NCBI GenBank assembly: GCA_002951995.1
Contig: CP019797.1
Span: 3,270,501-3,334,500, forward strand
Direction: 5' to 3'
Length of the DNA: 64,000 nucleotides
Source: Stenotrophomonas acidaminiphila
Lineage (GTDB): Bacteria > Pseudomonadota > Gammaproteobacteria > Xanthomonadales > Xanthomonadaceae
A program made the position numbers and the translations under genes. The notes beneath the pieces were generated by a model. That model searched no databases. It was not told the DNA's origin and was given only the letters and a program-made list of their open reading frames with translations. Shown in pieces: positions 25,687-35,021 of the stretch. The number at the start of each line of letters is the position of its first letter. The first letter of the stretch is position 1.

Positions 25687-26379
25687 TCAGCCCTCGGCCA
25701 GCCCGGGCAGCTCCACCGACACCACGCCTTCGACGCGGCCCAGCTGCTCCGCCCTGGCCAGCATCTGCGCGCGCGGCAGCGGTAGGTCGCAATCGATGTC
25801 GACGATGTCGTTGTCCTGCTCGCGCGGACGCAGGGTGATGCGCCGGACCGGCAGGCCCGCGTCGCTGGCCGCGTTCTCCACCCGTGCCAGCGGCGTACCC
25901 GCCGCGATACGCAGGCGCAGCCGGCCGCTGTGTGCGCGACGGTGCAGGTCACGCTGTTCCAGCGGCTTTAGCAATGCCAGGATCGCCCACATCAGCAGCG
26001 TCGCCATGATCGCCGCCGCGTAAAGACCGGTGCCCGCAGCCACGCCAACCGACGCCACCGCCCACAATCCAGCGACGCTGGTCAGCCCGCGGATCACCTG
26101 TTCGCGCTGCGGGAACAGGAGGGTGCCGGCACCGGGGAAACCGACGCCGCTGGCCACCTGCGCGGCGATGCGCGATGGATCGGGCGCGATGCCCGGCCGC
26201 CCCGGCACGGCGAAGAAGCCGAACGTGGACACGCTCACCGCCAGCGCCGGGCCCACGCAGACGAGCATGCGCGTGCGCAGTCCGGCGGCCCATTCCAGGC
26301 GCCCGCGGTTGATGCCGGTCACCGCGCCGGGCAGGGCCGCCAGCAGCAGCCGCAGGCCAAGTTCCCACCACTGGATCAT
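25687..26379 (-). CDS. MgtC/SapB-family membrane protein
   Basis: The 230-residue protein has four to five transmembrane helices in its first about 145 residues: LRLLLAALPGAVTGINR, MLVCVGPALAVSVSTFGFF, the conserved AAQVASGVGFPGAGTLL block, TSVAGLWAVASVGVAAGTGL and AAIMATLLMWAILAL. A soluble ACT-like C-terminal domain follows (GRLRLRIAAGTPLARVENAA ... VVSVELPGLAEG). MgtC proteins support growth at low Mg2+ and modulate ATP synthase in some pathogens; the precise role here is unknown. The start at 26379 places the first helix at the N-terminus, as usual. Divergent from pncA. Confidence 0.85.
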   Translation of the reverse strand: MIQWWELGLRLLLAALPGAVTGINRGRLEWAAGLRTRMLVCVGPALAVSVSTFGFFAVPGRPGIAPDPSRIAAQVASGVGFPGAGTLLFPQREQVIRGLTSVAGLWAVASVGVAAGTGLYAAAIMATLLMWAILALLKPLEQRDLHRRAHSGRLRLRIAAGTPLARVENAASDAGLPVRRITLRPREQDNDIVDIDCDLPLPRAQMLARAEQLGRVEGVVSVELPGLAEG

Positions 26380-26526
26380 CGCCGCCTCCCGGTTGCCCGC
26401 CGGCAGCCTGCCGACGCCGCAGTGTAGGCCGAGGCGCAGGCCGCGCGGCCACGGGTGGCGTGTGCCGCGGGCCGGCACCGCCCATCACGGCGTTACACTT
26501 CAAGGTTCCCCGCACCGGAACCTGCG

Positions 26527-27150
26527 ATGTACGGCAATGACACCGCCCTGCTGGTGATCGACCTGCAACCCGACTTCATGCCCGGCGGCGCGCTGCCGTG
26601 CCACCAGGGCGATGCCATCGTGCCGGGTATCGCCGCGCTGCTGGCGCGGCGCCACTACGCCACCGTCGTGGCTACCCAGGACTGGCATCCGGCCGACCAT
26701 GCGTCGTTCGCCAGCCAGCACGCCGGCCGCCGGCCGTTCGAGTCGATCCCGCTGCACGGCCATGCGCAGACGCTGTGGCCGGACCACTGCGTGCAGGGCA
26801 CCGCAGGCGCGGCACTGCACCCGCAGGTGGACTGGAGCAGCGCCGACCTGATCCTGCGCAAGGGCAGCCATCGCCAGGTGGATTCGTACAGCGCGTTCCG
26901 CGAGAACCACGGCCCGCGCGGCGAGCGCCCGGCCACCGGCCTGGCCGGCTGGCTGCACGAGCGCGGCATCAGCGAGGTGCACGTCTGCGGGCTGGCGCGC
27001 GACTACTGCGTACTGTGGAGCGCGCAGGACGCGGCGATCAGCGGCTTCCGCGTGCGGTTCCTGTGGGAGCTGACGCGGCCGGTGTCGCCCGAGGGCGACG
27101 AAGCCACCCGCATCGCGCTGATCGAAGGCGGGATCGACATCGTGGCGTGA
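26527..27150 (+). CDS. pncA: Nicotinamidase / pyrazinamidase
   Basis: Hydrolyses nicotinamide to nicotinate in NAD salvage. The 207-residue isochorismatase-fold enzyme has the catalytic Asp12 in LLVIDLQPDF, metal-binding TQDWHPADHASF, catalytic Lys in LILRKGSH and nucleophilic Cys in VHVCGLARDYCV. The start at 26527 fits the family N-terminus. It may supply the pathway that consumes nicotinamide released by the sirtuin at 29.3 kb. Convergent with purU, with only nine bases between the stops. Confidence 0.92.
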   Translation: MYGNDTALLVIDLQPDFMPGGALPCHQGDAIVPGIAALLARRHYATVVATQDWHPADHASFASQHAGRRPFESIPLHGHAQTLWPDHCVQGTAGAALHPQVDWSSADLILRKGSHRQVDSYSAFRENHGPRGERPATGLAGWLHERGISEVHVCGLARDYCVLWSAQDAAISGFRVRFLWELTRPVSPEGDEATRIALIEGGIDIVA

Positions 27151-27159
27151 TGCCGCCGC

Positions 27160-28011
27160 TCAGCGGAACACCACGGTGCGGTGGCCGTTGAGCAGGATGC
27201 GGTGCTCGACGTGGCGGCGCACGGCGCGGGCCAGCACCAGCGATTCGGTGTCGCTGCCCAGCCGCACCAGCTCGCGCGGCGTCATGGCATGGTCCACGCG
27301 GGCCACGTCCTGCTCGATGATCGGGCCTTCGTCCAGGTCGCTGGTGACGTAGTGCGCGGTGGCGCCGATGATCTTGACCCCGCGCGCGTGCGCCTGGTGG
27401 TACGGCTGGGCGCCCTTGAAGCTGGGCAGGAAGCTGTGGTGGATGTTGATCGCGCGGCCGGCCAGCGCTTGGCACAGCTGCGGCGACAGGATCTGCATGT
27501 AGCGGGCCAGCACCACCAGGTCGATGCGTTCGCGCTCGACCAGGTCGAGCAGTTGCCGTTCCTGCTGCACGCGGTTGCCCGCGTCCACCGGTAGATGGTG
27601 GAACGGCACGCCGTAGGAACCGGACAGGCTGGCGAAATCCGCGTGGTTGGAGGCCACCGCGGCGATGTCCACCCGCAGCTGGCCGCTGTGCGCGCGGAAC
27701 AGCAGGTCGTTCAGGCAATGCCCCTGCCTGCTGACCAGCACCAGCAGCCGCGCGCGGCGGCGCGCGTCGTGCAGTTGCCAGTCCATGGCGTACTCCGCGC
27801 CCAGTTGTGCCAGGCGTTCGCGCAGCGCCGCCGCGTCGCCGGCCGCGGCCATGTCGAAGTGCACGCGCAGGAAGAAACGGCCGCTTTCCTCGTCGCCGAA
27901 CTGCTGGGCGTCGAGGATGTTGCAGCCGGCCTCAAACAGCAGGCCGGAGACACGGTAGACGATGCCGGTACGGTCCGGGCAGGAAAGGGTAAGGATGTAA
28001 TCGGGTCGCAT
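27160..28011 (-). CDS. purU: Formyltetrahydrofolate deformylase
   Basis: Hydrolyses 10-formyl-THF to formate and THF, balancing one-carbon units. The 283-residue enzyme has an N-terminal ACT domain (ILTLSCPDRTGIVYRVSGLL ... FFLRVHFD) and a formyltransferase-fold C-terminal domain. The latter has the catalytic block INIHHSFLPSFKGAQPYHQA (Asn-His-His) and HYVTSDLDEGPIIEQDVARV with the catalytic Asp. The ACT domain in PurU senses methionine and glycine in E. coli. It appears monocistronic. Confidence 0.93.
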   Translation of the reverse strand: MRPDYILTLSCPDRTGIVYRVSGLLFEAGCNILDAQQFGDEESGRFFLRVHFDMAAAGDAAALRERLAQLGAEYAMDWQLHDARRRARLLVLVSRQGHCLNDLLFRAHSGQLRVDIAAVASNHADFASLSGSYGVPFHHLPVDAGNRVQQERQLLDLVERERIDLVVLARYMQILSPQLCQALAGRAINIHHSFLPSFKGAQPYHQAHARGVKIIGATAHYVTSDLDEGPIIEQDVARVDHAMTPRELVRLGSDTESLVLARAVRRHVEHRILLNGHRTVVFR

Positions 28012-28114
28012 CGACGGAGTCTAGCGAGGCACGAAGTTTTCCGGGGAAACCAACAGGGTCGCCCCGTGGCTGCGGGGCTTGCCGCGCAGCGCTCCTGCCC
28101 GGCGGGCCCGGCAC

Positions 28115-29209
28115 CTACCCGAACAGCGCGCGCAGCCCGTGCGGCTGGCAACGCAGGTACTGCGGCGCGGCGTGCACCTGCGCGCCAAGCTCGGCTGCCG
28201 CGTGCCACGGCCAGCGCGGGTCGTAGAGGATGGCGCGGGCGATGCCGATGGCGTCGGCATGGCCTTCGGCCAGGATCGCTTCGGCCTGGCGTGGCTCGGT
28301 GATCAGCCCCACCGCCATCACCGGCATGGCGACCTGCGCCTTGATCGCACTGGCCAGCGGCACCTGGTAGCCCGGCGCCACCGGAATCTGCTGGCGCGGG
28401 TCCAGGCCGCCGCTGGAGACGTGGATGAAATCGCTGCCGCGTGCTTCCAGTGCGCGGGCCACGGCGATGCTCTGCGCCAGGTCCCAGCCACCGTCCACCC
28501 AGTCGGTGGCGGAGATCCGCACGCCCACCGCGACACCCGCCGGCACTGCCGCGCGCACCGCGTCGAACACCCGCAGCAGCAGGCGCATGCGGTTGTCCAG
28601 CGAGCCGCCGTAGTCATCGTCGCGATGGTTGCTCAACGGCGACAGGAACTGGTGCAGCAGGTACCCGTGGGCGGCATGGATCTCGATCAGTTCCAGGCCC
28701 AGCCGCGCCGCGCGCCGCGCGGCCGCGGCGAAGGCCTCCACCAGCGCGTCGATGCCGGCCGCGTCCAGCGCCTGCGGCACCGGATCACCGGCGTTGAACG
28801 GCAGCGCCGACGGCGCCAGCACCTGCCAGCCATGCGCCTGGCCGGGGGCGATGGCGCCACCGCCGTCCCAGGGCCGCGCGGTGGACGCCTTGCGCCCGGC
28901 GTGCGCCAGCTGGATGCCGACGGGCATCTTCGACCAGCGCCGTACCGCGGCCAGCACCTCGCCCAGCGCCGCCTCGGTGGCATCGTCCCACAGCCCCAGG
29001 TCGGCCCAGCTGATGCGGCCGCGGGGTTCGACCGCCGTGGCCTCCAGGATCAGCAACCCGGCGCCGGACTGCGACAGCGTGCCCAGGTGCTGGGCATGCC
29101 AGCTGGTGGCACGGCCATCATCGGCCGAGTACTGGCACATCGGTGCGATGACGATGCGGTTGGACAGCGACAGGGGGCCGAGCGACAGCGGCGAGAACAG
29201 AAGGCTCAC
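28115..29209 (-). CDS. Old-yellow-enzyme family NADH:flavin oxidoreductase (YqjM/XenA type)
   Basis: The 364-residue TIM-barrel FMN enzyme shows NRIVIAPMCQYSADDG (with the Cys typical of the thermophilic-like/YqjM class), GIQLAHAGRKAS, the substrate-binding HAAHGYLLHQFLSP (His-x-x-His), DDYGGSLDNRMRLLLRVFDA and the FMN-phosphate site VGLITEPRQAEAIL with GIARAILYDPRWPW. It reduces activated C=C bonds; the natural substrate is unknown, and xenobiotic or oxidised-thiol stress is often proposed. The N-terminus is uncertain: a GTG at 29209 gives VSLLFSPLSLG and fits homologous starts, but no strong ribosome-binding site is visible. A TTG at 29269 is an alternative. Confidence 0.87.
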   Translation of the reverse strand: MSLLFSPLSLGPLSLSNRIVIAPMCQYSADDGRATSWHAQHLGTLSQSGAGLLILEATAVEPRGRISWADLGLWDDATEAALGEVLAAVRRWSKMPVGIQLAHAGRKASTARPWDGGGAIAPGQAHGWQVLAPSALPFNAGDPVPQALDAAGIDALVEAFAAAARRAARLGLELIEIHAAHGYLLHQFLSPLSNHRDDDYGGSLDNRMRLLLRVFDAVRAAVPAGVAVGVRISATDWVDGGWDLAQSIAVARALEARGSDFIHVSSGGLDPRQQIPVAPGYQVPLASAIKAQVAMPVMAVGLITEPRQAEAILAEGHADAIGIARAILYDPRWPWHAAAELGAQVHAAPQYLRCQPHGLRALFG

Positions 29210-29282
29210 GTGGGGGTGATCCGCTTGTGGGGGGCGCCCATTGCACTCCCGCCCGGCGGGTCGATTCAACCGGCGCGGTGGA

Positions 29283-30158
29283 TCACTGCGTCTTGGCCGC
29301 CGCCCAGCTGCCGTCGAGCAGGAACGCCAACGCCTGCGCGCATGGCTGCTCCACTTTCAGCGACAGCAGCGCGTCGGCGCGGGTCCGGCCGAGGTTGACC
29401 GCGGCCACCGGCAGCCCGGCCCGGGCCGCGGCATCGACGAAGCGGAACCCGGAATAGACCATCAGCGACGAGCCGACCACCAGCACCGCGTCGGCGCGCT
29501 GCAGGTGCGCATGCACGTCGGCCACGCGTTCGCGCGGCACGTTCTCGCCAAAGAACACCACATCCGGCTTGAGCAGGCCGCCACAGGCCAGGCAGTCCGG
29601 TACCACGAAGCCGCTGAAATCGCCCTCCAGGTCGGCGTCGCCATCAGGCGCCTGTGCTGCTTGTGCAGTCGCCCACCAGGGGTTGGCCTCGAGCAGGCGC
29701 TGCTGCAGTGCCTCGCGCGGCGAACGCGCGCCGCAGCCCATGCAGCGCACCTGATCCAGCCGCCCGTGCAGGTCGATCACGCGCCGGCTGCCGGCGCGCT
29801 GGTGCAGGCCGTCCACGTTCTGGGTCAACAGCAGTTCCACCCGGCCGGCCGCCTCCAGCGCGGCCAGCGCCTGGTGGGTGGCATTGGGCCGGGCGTAACC
29901 GAAGCGCGGCCAACCGGCCAGGCTGCGCGCCCAATAGCGCCGGCGCACGGCCGCGTCGGCCATGAACGCGCGGTAGTCCACCGGCGGCGTGCGCTTCCAC
30001 TGGCCGTCGGCATCGCGGTAATCGGGAATGCCCGAATCGGTGCTGCACCCAGCGCCGGTCAGCAGCAGCAGCCGCCGGTGGCGGGCGACGAATGCCGCCA
30101 GCCGCGCATCCGCCGCGCCCGGAACGTGGATGCCGGCGTCATCCGGCCGCACCGCCAT
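29283..30158 (-). CDS. NAD-dependent protein deacetylase (sirtuin)
   Basis: The 291-residue Sir2-family enzyme removes acyl groups from lysines with consumption of NAD. Rossmann motifs are [15 protein letters not shown], catalytic [20 protein letters not shown] (the His in LHG is the general base) and [16 protein letters not shown]. The zinc ribbon has two Cys pairs (CMGCG and CLACGG). The class is that of bacterial SIRT4-like enzymes (the insert near LLEANPWW supports this). It ends 73 bases from the OYE gene start and is preceded by the thioesterase gene on the same strand (gap 15), which may be co-transcribed. Confidence 0.9.
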   Translation of the reverse strand: MAVRPDDAGIHVPGAADARLAAFVARHRRLLLLTGAGCSTDSGIPDYRDADGQWKRTPPVDYRAFMADAAVRRRYWARSLAGWPRFGYARPNATHQALAALEAAGRVELLLTQNVDGLHQRAGSRRVIDLHGRLDQVRCMGCGARSPREALQQRLLEANPWWATAQAAQAPDGDADLEGDFSGFVVPDCLACGGLLKPDVVFFGENVPRERVADVHAHLQRADAVLVVGSSLMVYSGFRFVDAAARAGLPVAAVNLGRTRADALLSLKVEQPCAQALAFLLDGSWAAAKTQ

Positions 30159-30173
30159 GGCCCGGCCCTCCGC

Positions 30174-30578
30174 TCAGGCCTGCGCCGGCAGCGGCGGCAC
30201 CGAGGTCGGGCGCCCGTCGGCATCCAGCGCCACCATCACGAAGTGGCCGCGCGTGCACAGCTTGCGCTCGCCGCTGTGCAGGTCCTCGGCGATCAGCTCG
30301 ACCTGCACCGTCATCGAGCTGCGCCCGACCTCGACCACCCGTCCGACGGTTTCGACCATCTCGCCGATGCGGATCGGCAGCTTGAAGTCCACCTGGTCCG
30401 AATGCGCAGTGACCACGGTGCGCCGCGAATAGCGCGCGGCGGCCAGGAAGGCCGCCTTGTCCATCCATGCCATCGCCTGGCCGCCGAACAGGGTGCCCAG
30501 GTGGTTGGTGTGGTTGGGAAAGACGATCTCCACCATGCGCACTTCGGTGGGCGGGACGATGCTGGGCGTGGCATTCAT
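30174..30578 (-). CDS. Acyl-CoA thioesterase (YciA/hotdog family)
   Basis: The 134-residue hotdog-fold enzyme hydrolyses acyl-CoA thioesters. Signature: EIVFPNHTNHLGTLFGGQAM with the Asn/Asp and Gly residues of the active site, MDKAAFLAAARYSRRTVVTA and VDFKLPIRIGEMVETVGRVV. The start at 30578 (MNATPSIVPP) is the family N-terminus; the open frame extends far upstream without coding character. It belongs to the broad-specificity YciA-like acyl-CoA hydrolases. Confidence 0.88.
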   Translation of the reverse strand: MNATPSIVPPTEVRMVEIVFPNHTNHLGTLFGGQAMAWMDKAAFLAAARYSRRTVVTAHSDQVDFKLPIRIGEMVETVGRVVEVGRSSMTVQVELIAEDLHSGERKLCTRGHFVMVALDADGRPTSVPPLPAQA

Positions 30579-30679
30579 GGCGACGGTCGCGGCAGTAGGG
30601 GGCAGGAGCGGATGATACGCAGCGCCAGGCACCGGCGGCGTGACGCCTGCGCCCCGCCGCCCCACCCCGGCGCCCGGCC

Positions 30680-31744
30680 TCAGAAATTCATGTCGAAGGC
30701 GACTTCGCCCTGTACGCCGACCTGGTAGGCCGAGACCCGGCGCTCGAAGAAGTTGGTCAGCTCCTGCACGTCCTGCAGCTCCATGAACGGCAGCGGGTTG
30801 CGCACGTTGTACTGCTTGGCCATGCCGAGCTTGACGAAATGGTTGTCGGCGCAGTGCTGCAGGTACTGGCGCATGTCGCGGGTGGAAATACCGGCCACGC
30901 CGCCGGACAGCACGTCCTCGGCGAACTGCACCTCGCATTCGATGGCCTCGGCCAGCATCTCGTAGACCTGGCGCTCCATCGCCGCGTCGAACAGGTCCGG
31001 TTCCTCGGCGCGGATGGTGCGCACGCATTCGAAGGCGAACTCCATGTGGCAGCTTTCGTCGCGGAACACCCAGTTGGTGCCCGATGCCAGCCCCGGCAGC
31101 AGCCCGCGCGAGCGGAAGTAGTACACGTAGGCGAACGCGGCGAAGAAGAACAGACCCTCGATGCAGGCGGCGAAGCAGATCTGGTTGAGCAGGAACTGGC
31201 GCCGCTGCTCGCGGGTCTCGATGCGCTTGAGCCCCTGGATCGAGTCGATCCACTTGAAGCAGAAGTCGGCCTTCTTCTTGATCGAGGCGATGTTCTCCAC
31301 CGCGGCGAAGGCCCGGAAGCGCTCTTCCGGGTCGGGCAGGTAGTTGTCCAGCAGGGTCAGGTAGAACTGCACGTGCAGCGCTTCTTCATACAGCTGGCGC
31401 GACAGGTACATGCGTGCTTCCGGCGCGTTGAGGTGCTGGTACAGGTTCAGCACCAGGTTGTTGGAAACGATGGAATCGCCGGTGGCGAAGAACGCCACCA
31501 GGCGGTGGATCAGGTGGCGGTCGGCCGCGGTCATCTTGTGGTGCAGGTCGGTGATGTCGATCTGGAAGTTGATCTCGTCGACCGTCCAGCTGTTCTTGAT
31601 CGCATCGCGGTACATGTCATAGAACTGCGGGTAGCGCATCGGGCGCAGGGTCAGTTCGAAGCCCGGGTCGAGAAGAAGAGGAGTGAGTGAAGAGGAGTGA
31701 GGAGCGAGAGGGGTCACTGCAAGGGTATCGGCTGACGAGGACAT
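30680..31744 (-). CDS. nrdB: Class I ribonucleotide reductase, beta subunit
   Basis: The R2 subunit carries the di-metal centre and tyrosyl radical that R1 needs to reduce ribonucleotides. The 354-residue ferritin-like protein has metal-ligand helices in RQLYEEALHVQFYLTLL and NWVFRDESCHMEFAFECV. The C-terminal ending is VGVQGEVAFDMNF, the tail that docks on NrdA. The start at 31744 has AAGGA eight bases upstream. Residues about 12-24 (APHSSSLTPLLLDPG) are encoded by one arm of the inverted repeat flanking the gene between nrdA and nrdB. That N-terminal segment is thus probably an acquired extension. The nrdA to nrdB gap, about 490 bases, is unusually large for this operon. Confidence 0.93.
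   Translation of the reverse strand: MSSSADTLAVTPLAPHSSSLTPLLLDPGFELTLRPMRYPQFYDMYRDAIKNSWTVDEINFQIDITDLHHKMTAADRHLIHRLVAFFATGDSIVSNNLVLNLYQHLNAPEARMYLSRQLYEEALHVQFYLTLLDNYLPDPEERFRAFAAVENIASIKKKADFCFKWIDSIQGLKRIETREQRRQFLLNQICFAACIEGLFFFAAFAYVYYFRSRGLLPGLASGTNWVFRDESCHMEFAFECVRTIRAEEPDLFDAAMERQVYEMLAEAIECEVQFAEDVLSGGVAGISTRDMRQYLQHCADNHFVKLGMAKQYNVRNPLPFMELQDVQELTNFFERRVSAYQVGVQGEVAFDMNF
31679..31712 (+). repeat. Left arm of 34-bp inverted repeat (inside nrdB 5' end)
   Basis: This purine-rich sequence (AGGAGTGAGTGAAGAGGAGT ...) matches the reverse complement of 32197-32230 at 31 of 34 positions. It lies in the nrdB coding sequence and, with its partner, brackets the small four-helix-bundle gene. 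Confidence 0.85.
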
Positions 31745-31813
31745 ACGAAAATTCCTTATTTTTTGGCTTTCCCGGGAAGGCGAAGCTGGGGCCGGATTCG
31801 CCCCCGGGAACGC

Positions 31814-32170
31814 ATGCATTACCAACGAACTGTTCTCTGGCAGAAAGCCATGAAGCTGGCGCTTTCCGTCTACCAGCTGGTGCCCGGACTTCCGCGCGAA
31901 GAGGTTTACGGGATGCGGAGCCAGCTCACCCGTGCCGCCATTTCCATTCCTGCCAACATTGCCGAAGGCTGGACCCGCGAGAGTTCCGCAGAGAAGGCGC
32001 ACTTCCTTGCGATAGCACACGGCTCACTGTCCGAAGTGGAAACACTGCTGACATTGTGCGAAGACCTGTATTGGTTTCCCCACGACCAGACAACAGGCGC
32101 GCGCAGTCTGATCGAGGAAACCAGCCGCATGCTGACCAGCATGCGGCGCAGACGAAGGAGAGAAAGATGA
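31814..32170 (+). CDS. Four-helix-bundle protein (23S rRNA intervening-sequence protein / S23 family)
   Basis: The 118-residue protein contains the family signature LWQKAMKLALSVYQL, YGMRSQLTRAAISIPANIAE with GWTRES, then HFLAIAHGSLSEVETLLTLC. These residues form the four-helix bundle that pentamerises in the related Avd protein of diversity-generating retroelements. Such genes are found inside 23S rRNA intervening sequences and scattered singly in genomes; the molecular role is unknown. It is inserted on the opposite strand between nrdA and nrdB, 34-bp inverted repeats lie on both sides, and its C-terminus is a run of Arg. This looks like a small transferred unit and not part of the reductase operon. 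Confidence 0.85.
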   Translation: MHYQRTVLWQKAMKLALSVYQLVPGLPREEVYGMRSQLTRAAISIPANIAEGWTRESSAEKAHFLAIAHGSLSEVETLLTLCEDLYWFPHDQTTGARSLIEETSRMLTSMRRRRRRER

Positions 32171-32196
32171 AATGACGGTGGCTTTTTGCCGTTGCT

Positions 32197-32230
32197 CCTT
32201 CTCACTCCTCACTCCTCTTCATTCACTCCT
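32197..32230 (-). repeat. Right arm of 34-bp inverted repeat (just beyond nrdA stop)
   Basis: Reverse-complement partner of 31679-31712 (31/34 identical). It ends four bases before the nrdA stop codon at 32234-32236, so the nrdA coding sequence itself is intact. Confidence 0.85.
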
Positions 32231-32233
32231 GCC

Positions 32234-34617
32234 TCACTGGCAGGCCTCGCAGGCTTCCGGGTTCTCCAGCGAGCAGGCGACGGCTTCGGCCGGGGTGTAG
32301 CTGCTGACCGTGGTCTTGGCGATCCGGGTGGCCGGGCGCGAGCGCAGGTAGTAGGTGGTCTTGATGCCCTTCTTCCACGCGTACATGTACATGGACGACA
32401 TCGCGCCGATGTTCGGGCTCTCCATGAACAGGTTGAGCGAGGCGGACTGGTCGATGAAGGCGCCGCGGTCGGCGGCCATGTCGATCAGCGCGCGCATCGG
32501 CAGTTCCCACGCGGTGCGGTACACGCTGCGCAGCGCCTCGGGGATCTGCGGCAGGTTCTGGATCGAGCCGTCGGCCAGCTTGATCGCGTCGCGCATCTCC
32601 GGCGTCCACAGCCCCAGCTGCTTGAGCTCGCCGACCAGGTAGCGGTTGACCTGCAGGAAGTCGCCGGACAGGGTCTCGCGCTTGAACAGGTTGGATACCT
32701 GCGGCTCCACGCACTCGTAGCAGCCGGCGATCGAGGCGATGGTCGCGGTCGGGGCGATGGCGATCATCAGCGAGTTGCGCAGGCCGTGCTGGGCAATGCG
32801 CTCGCGCAGCGCGTCCCAGCGCGCGGCGTCGGCCGGCACCACGCCCCAGGCATCGAACTGCAGCTCGCCGCTGGCGGCGCGGGTGTCGTTGAACGAGGGG
32901 TGGCGGCCGCGCTCCTGCGCCAGCTCGCACGAGGTTTCCAGCGCGTGGTAGTAGATCGCCTCGGCGATCTTCGCCGACAGCGCGCGCGCGGCGTCCGAGT
33001 CGAACGGCAGGCGCTTGCGGAAAAACACGTCCTGCAGGCCCATGCAGCCCAGGCCGACCGGGCGCCAGCGCAGGTTGCCGCGGCGCGCGGTCTCGATCGG
33101 GTAGAAGTTCAGATCGATCACCCGGTCGAGCTGGCGCACGGCCAGGCGCACGGTCTCGGCGAGCTTGTCGAAATCGAAATCGCCATGCGCGTCCAGGTGG
33201 TTGCCGAGGTTGATCGAGCCCAGGTTGCACACCGCCGTCTCCTCGGCCGAGGTGACTTCCAGGATCTCGGTGCACAGGTTGGACAGGTGGATGACGTTGC
33301 CGGCGCGCAGGGTCTGGTTGCTGGCCTTGTTGCACTTGTCCTTGAAGGTCATCCAGCCGTTGCCGGTCTCGGCCAGGGTGCGCATCATCCGCGCGTACAG
33401 CTTGCGCGCCGGCACGGTCTTGACCGCCTTGCCCTGCGCCTCGGCCTGCAGGTAGGCGCGTTCGAACGCCTCGCCGTACAGGTCGGTGAATTCCGGCACC
33501 ACGCGCGGATCGAACAGCGACCACGGCTGGTCGGCCTCCACCCGCTGCATGAACAGGTCCGGCACCCAGTTGGCGAGGTTGAGGTTGTGGGTGCGACGGG
33601 CATCGTCGCCGGCGTTGTCGCGCAGCTCCAGGAAATCCTCGATGTCGGCATGCCAGGTCTCCAGGTAGACACAGGCCGCGCCCTTGCGCTTGCCGCCCTG
33701 GTTGACCGCGGCGACCGAGGAGTCGAGCGTCTTCAGCCACGGCACGATGCCGTTGGAATGGCCGTTGGTGGACTTGATCAGCGAACCGCGCGAACGCACC
33801 CGGGTGTAGCTCACGCCGATGCCGCCGCTGAACTTGGACAGCTGCGCGATGTCGCCGTAGCGGGCATAGATGGACTCGAGCGAATCCTGCGGCGAATCCA
33901 GCAGGAAGCACGACGACAGCTGCTCGTGGCTGGTGCCGGCGTTGAACAGGGTCGGGCTGGACGGCAGGTAGTCCAGGTTGCCCAGCCGCTGGTACAGCGC
34001 CAGCGCCTCGGGCACGTCCTCGGACAGCGCGCTGGCGATGCGCAGGAAGAACTGCTGCGGCGTCTCGATCACCTTGCGGGTGTGCGGGTGGCGCAGCAGG
34101 TAGCGGTCGTACAGCGTGCGCAGGCCGAAGTAGTCGAAGTTGAGGTCGTAGCCCAGGTTGACCGCATCGTTGAGCTTGCGCGCGTTGACCTGCACGAAAT
34201 TGAGCAGGCGCTCGTTGATCAGGCCCACCTCGTGGCCGCGGGCGACCGACTGCGAGAACGCGTGGATCTCCTGGCCGGATACTTCCTTGGCGATGAAATT
34301 GGCCAGCAGGCGCGCGGCCAGGCGGCCGTATTCGGGCTCCTCGCCGATCAGCAGCGCGGCGGTGCGGATCGACAGCTCGTCCAGTTCCTGGGTGGTGGCG
34401 CCGTTGTAGAGGCCGGAAATGGTGCGCGTGGCCACGCGCATGGGATCGACCGCATGCAGGCCGTCGCAGCAGCGCTGGATCGCGCGGACGATCTTGTTCA
34501 GGTCCACCGGCTCGGTGCCGCCATTGCGCTTGGTCACGCTCATGGCGGTGGCGGTCGGCGGGGGGTCAGCTCGAAGCCGGCCTCGGCAGGGGCAACGGCG
34601 GTATCGGTGGCGGTCAC
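32234..34617 (-). CDS. nrdA: Class I ribonucleotide reductase, alpha subunit (N-terminal frame uncertain)
   Basis: NrdA converts ribonucleoside diphosphates to deoxy forms. An N-terminal ATP-cone (VTKRNGGTEPVDLNKIVRAI) senses dATP/ATP. The barrel has the redox Cys in EQLSSCFLLDSP, VYLETWHADIEDFLELRDN, the thiyl-radical Cys in LSNLCTEILE with CNLGSINLGNH, and the C-terminal mobile pair ENPEACEACQ. The safe start is ATG 34543 (769 residues). One extra base in the G run 34560-34565 would extend the frame to a GTG at 34617 with AGGA upstream. The resulting N-terminus (TDTAVAPAEAGFELT, PPPTATAM) looks more protein-like than the unshifted alternative from ATG 34636 (Cys/Arg-rich). A NrdR-regulated promoter and cobalamin riboswitch lie upstream. 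Confidence 0.9.
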
Positions 34618-34823
34618 GGCAATGCGTCCTCATGGCGTGGTGCACGCGGCGCCTGCCCTCGCAGGAACCAGGGGGGCCGGTGGCGGGCGACAAGCATGGA
34701 AGGACGGCGTCGCAGCATCCGCGACGGGCACGACCCGAGGTCGCCACCGGCGCTGCCGCGTCGCCAGCCGTCTTCCCCTCGAAGACTCCGCAGCCGGCAC
34801 CGCGCGCTGTGCTTCGCGCGGCT

Positions 34824-35020
34824 GTCGGCAGGTCTTCGGACTCATGGGCGCGGAGGCGGGGGCCTCCTCCTACTTCCGCCGCTTCCCAAGGCATCGGGCC
34901 TCAGTGCTGGGTGGCGGGTTCGTTCCCAATTACCGCTGCGGGGCAGTGCCGGACTGGCCATTGAAGGCGTCACCGGCTTCCCTTTCAATCCGGCGGGGAG
35001 CAACCCGCCAGAACCGACGG
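34824..35020 (-). promoter_or_regulatory. Cobalamin (B12) riboswitch upstream of nrdA
   Basis: Transcribed leftwards, this leader contains the landmarks of the cobalamin aptamer in the right order. GGTTCTGGCGGG comes first, then GATTGAAAGGGAAGCCGGTG, AGTCCGGCACTGCCCCGC with AGCGGTAATTGGGAA, GCCACCCAGCACTGAGG, GATGCCTTGGGAAG, and the 3' block TGAGTCCGAAGACCTGCC. It starts right at the predicted transcription start of nrdA and ends about 200 bases before the start codon, leaving room for an expression platform. Control of a B12-independent reductase by B12 makes sense if the cell also has a B12-dependent class II enzyme: plentiful cofactor would switch this operon off. Such control is known for class I nrd genes in Streptomyces. 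Confidence 0.92.
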
Positions 35021-35021
35021 G

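Noticed and set aside
30174..31253. N-terminal extension of the thioesterase reading through the nrdB region
   Set aside because: The extension is a shadow of nrdB in another frame; the family start is at 30578.
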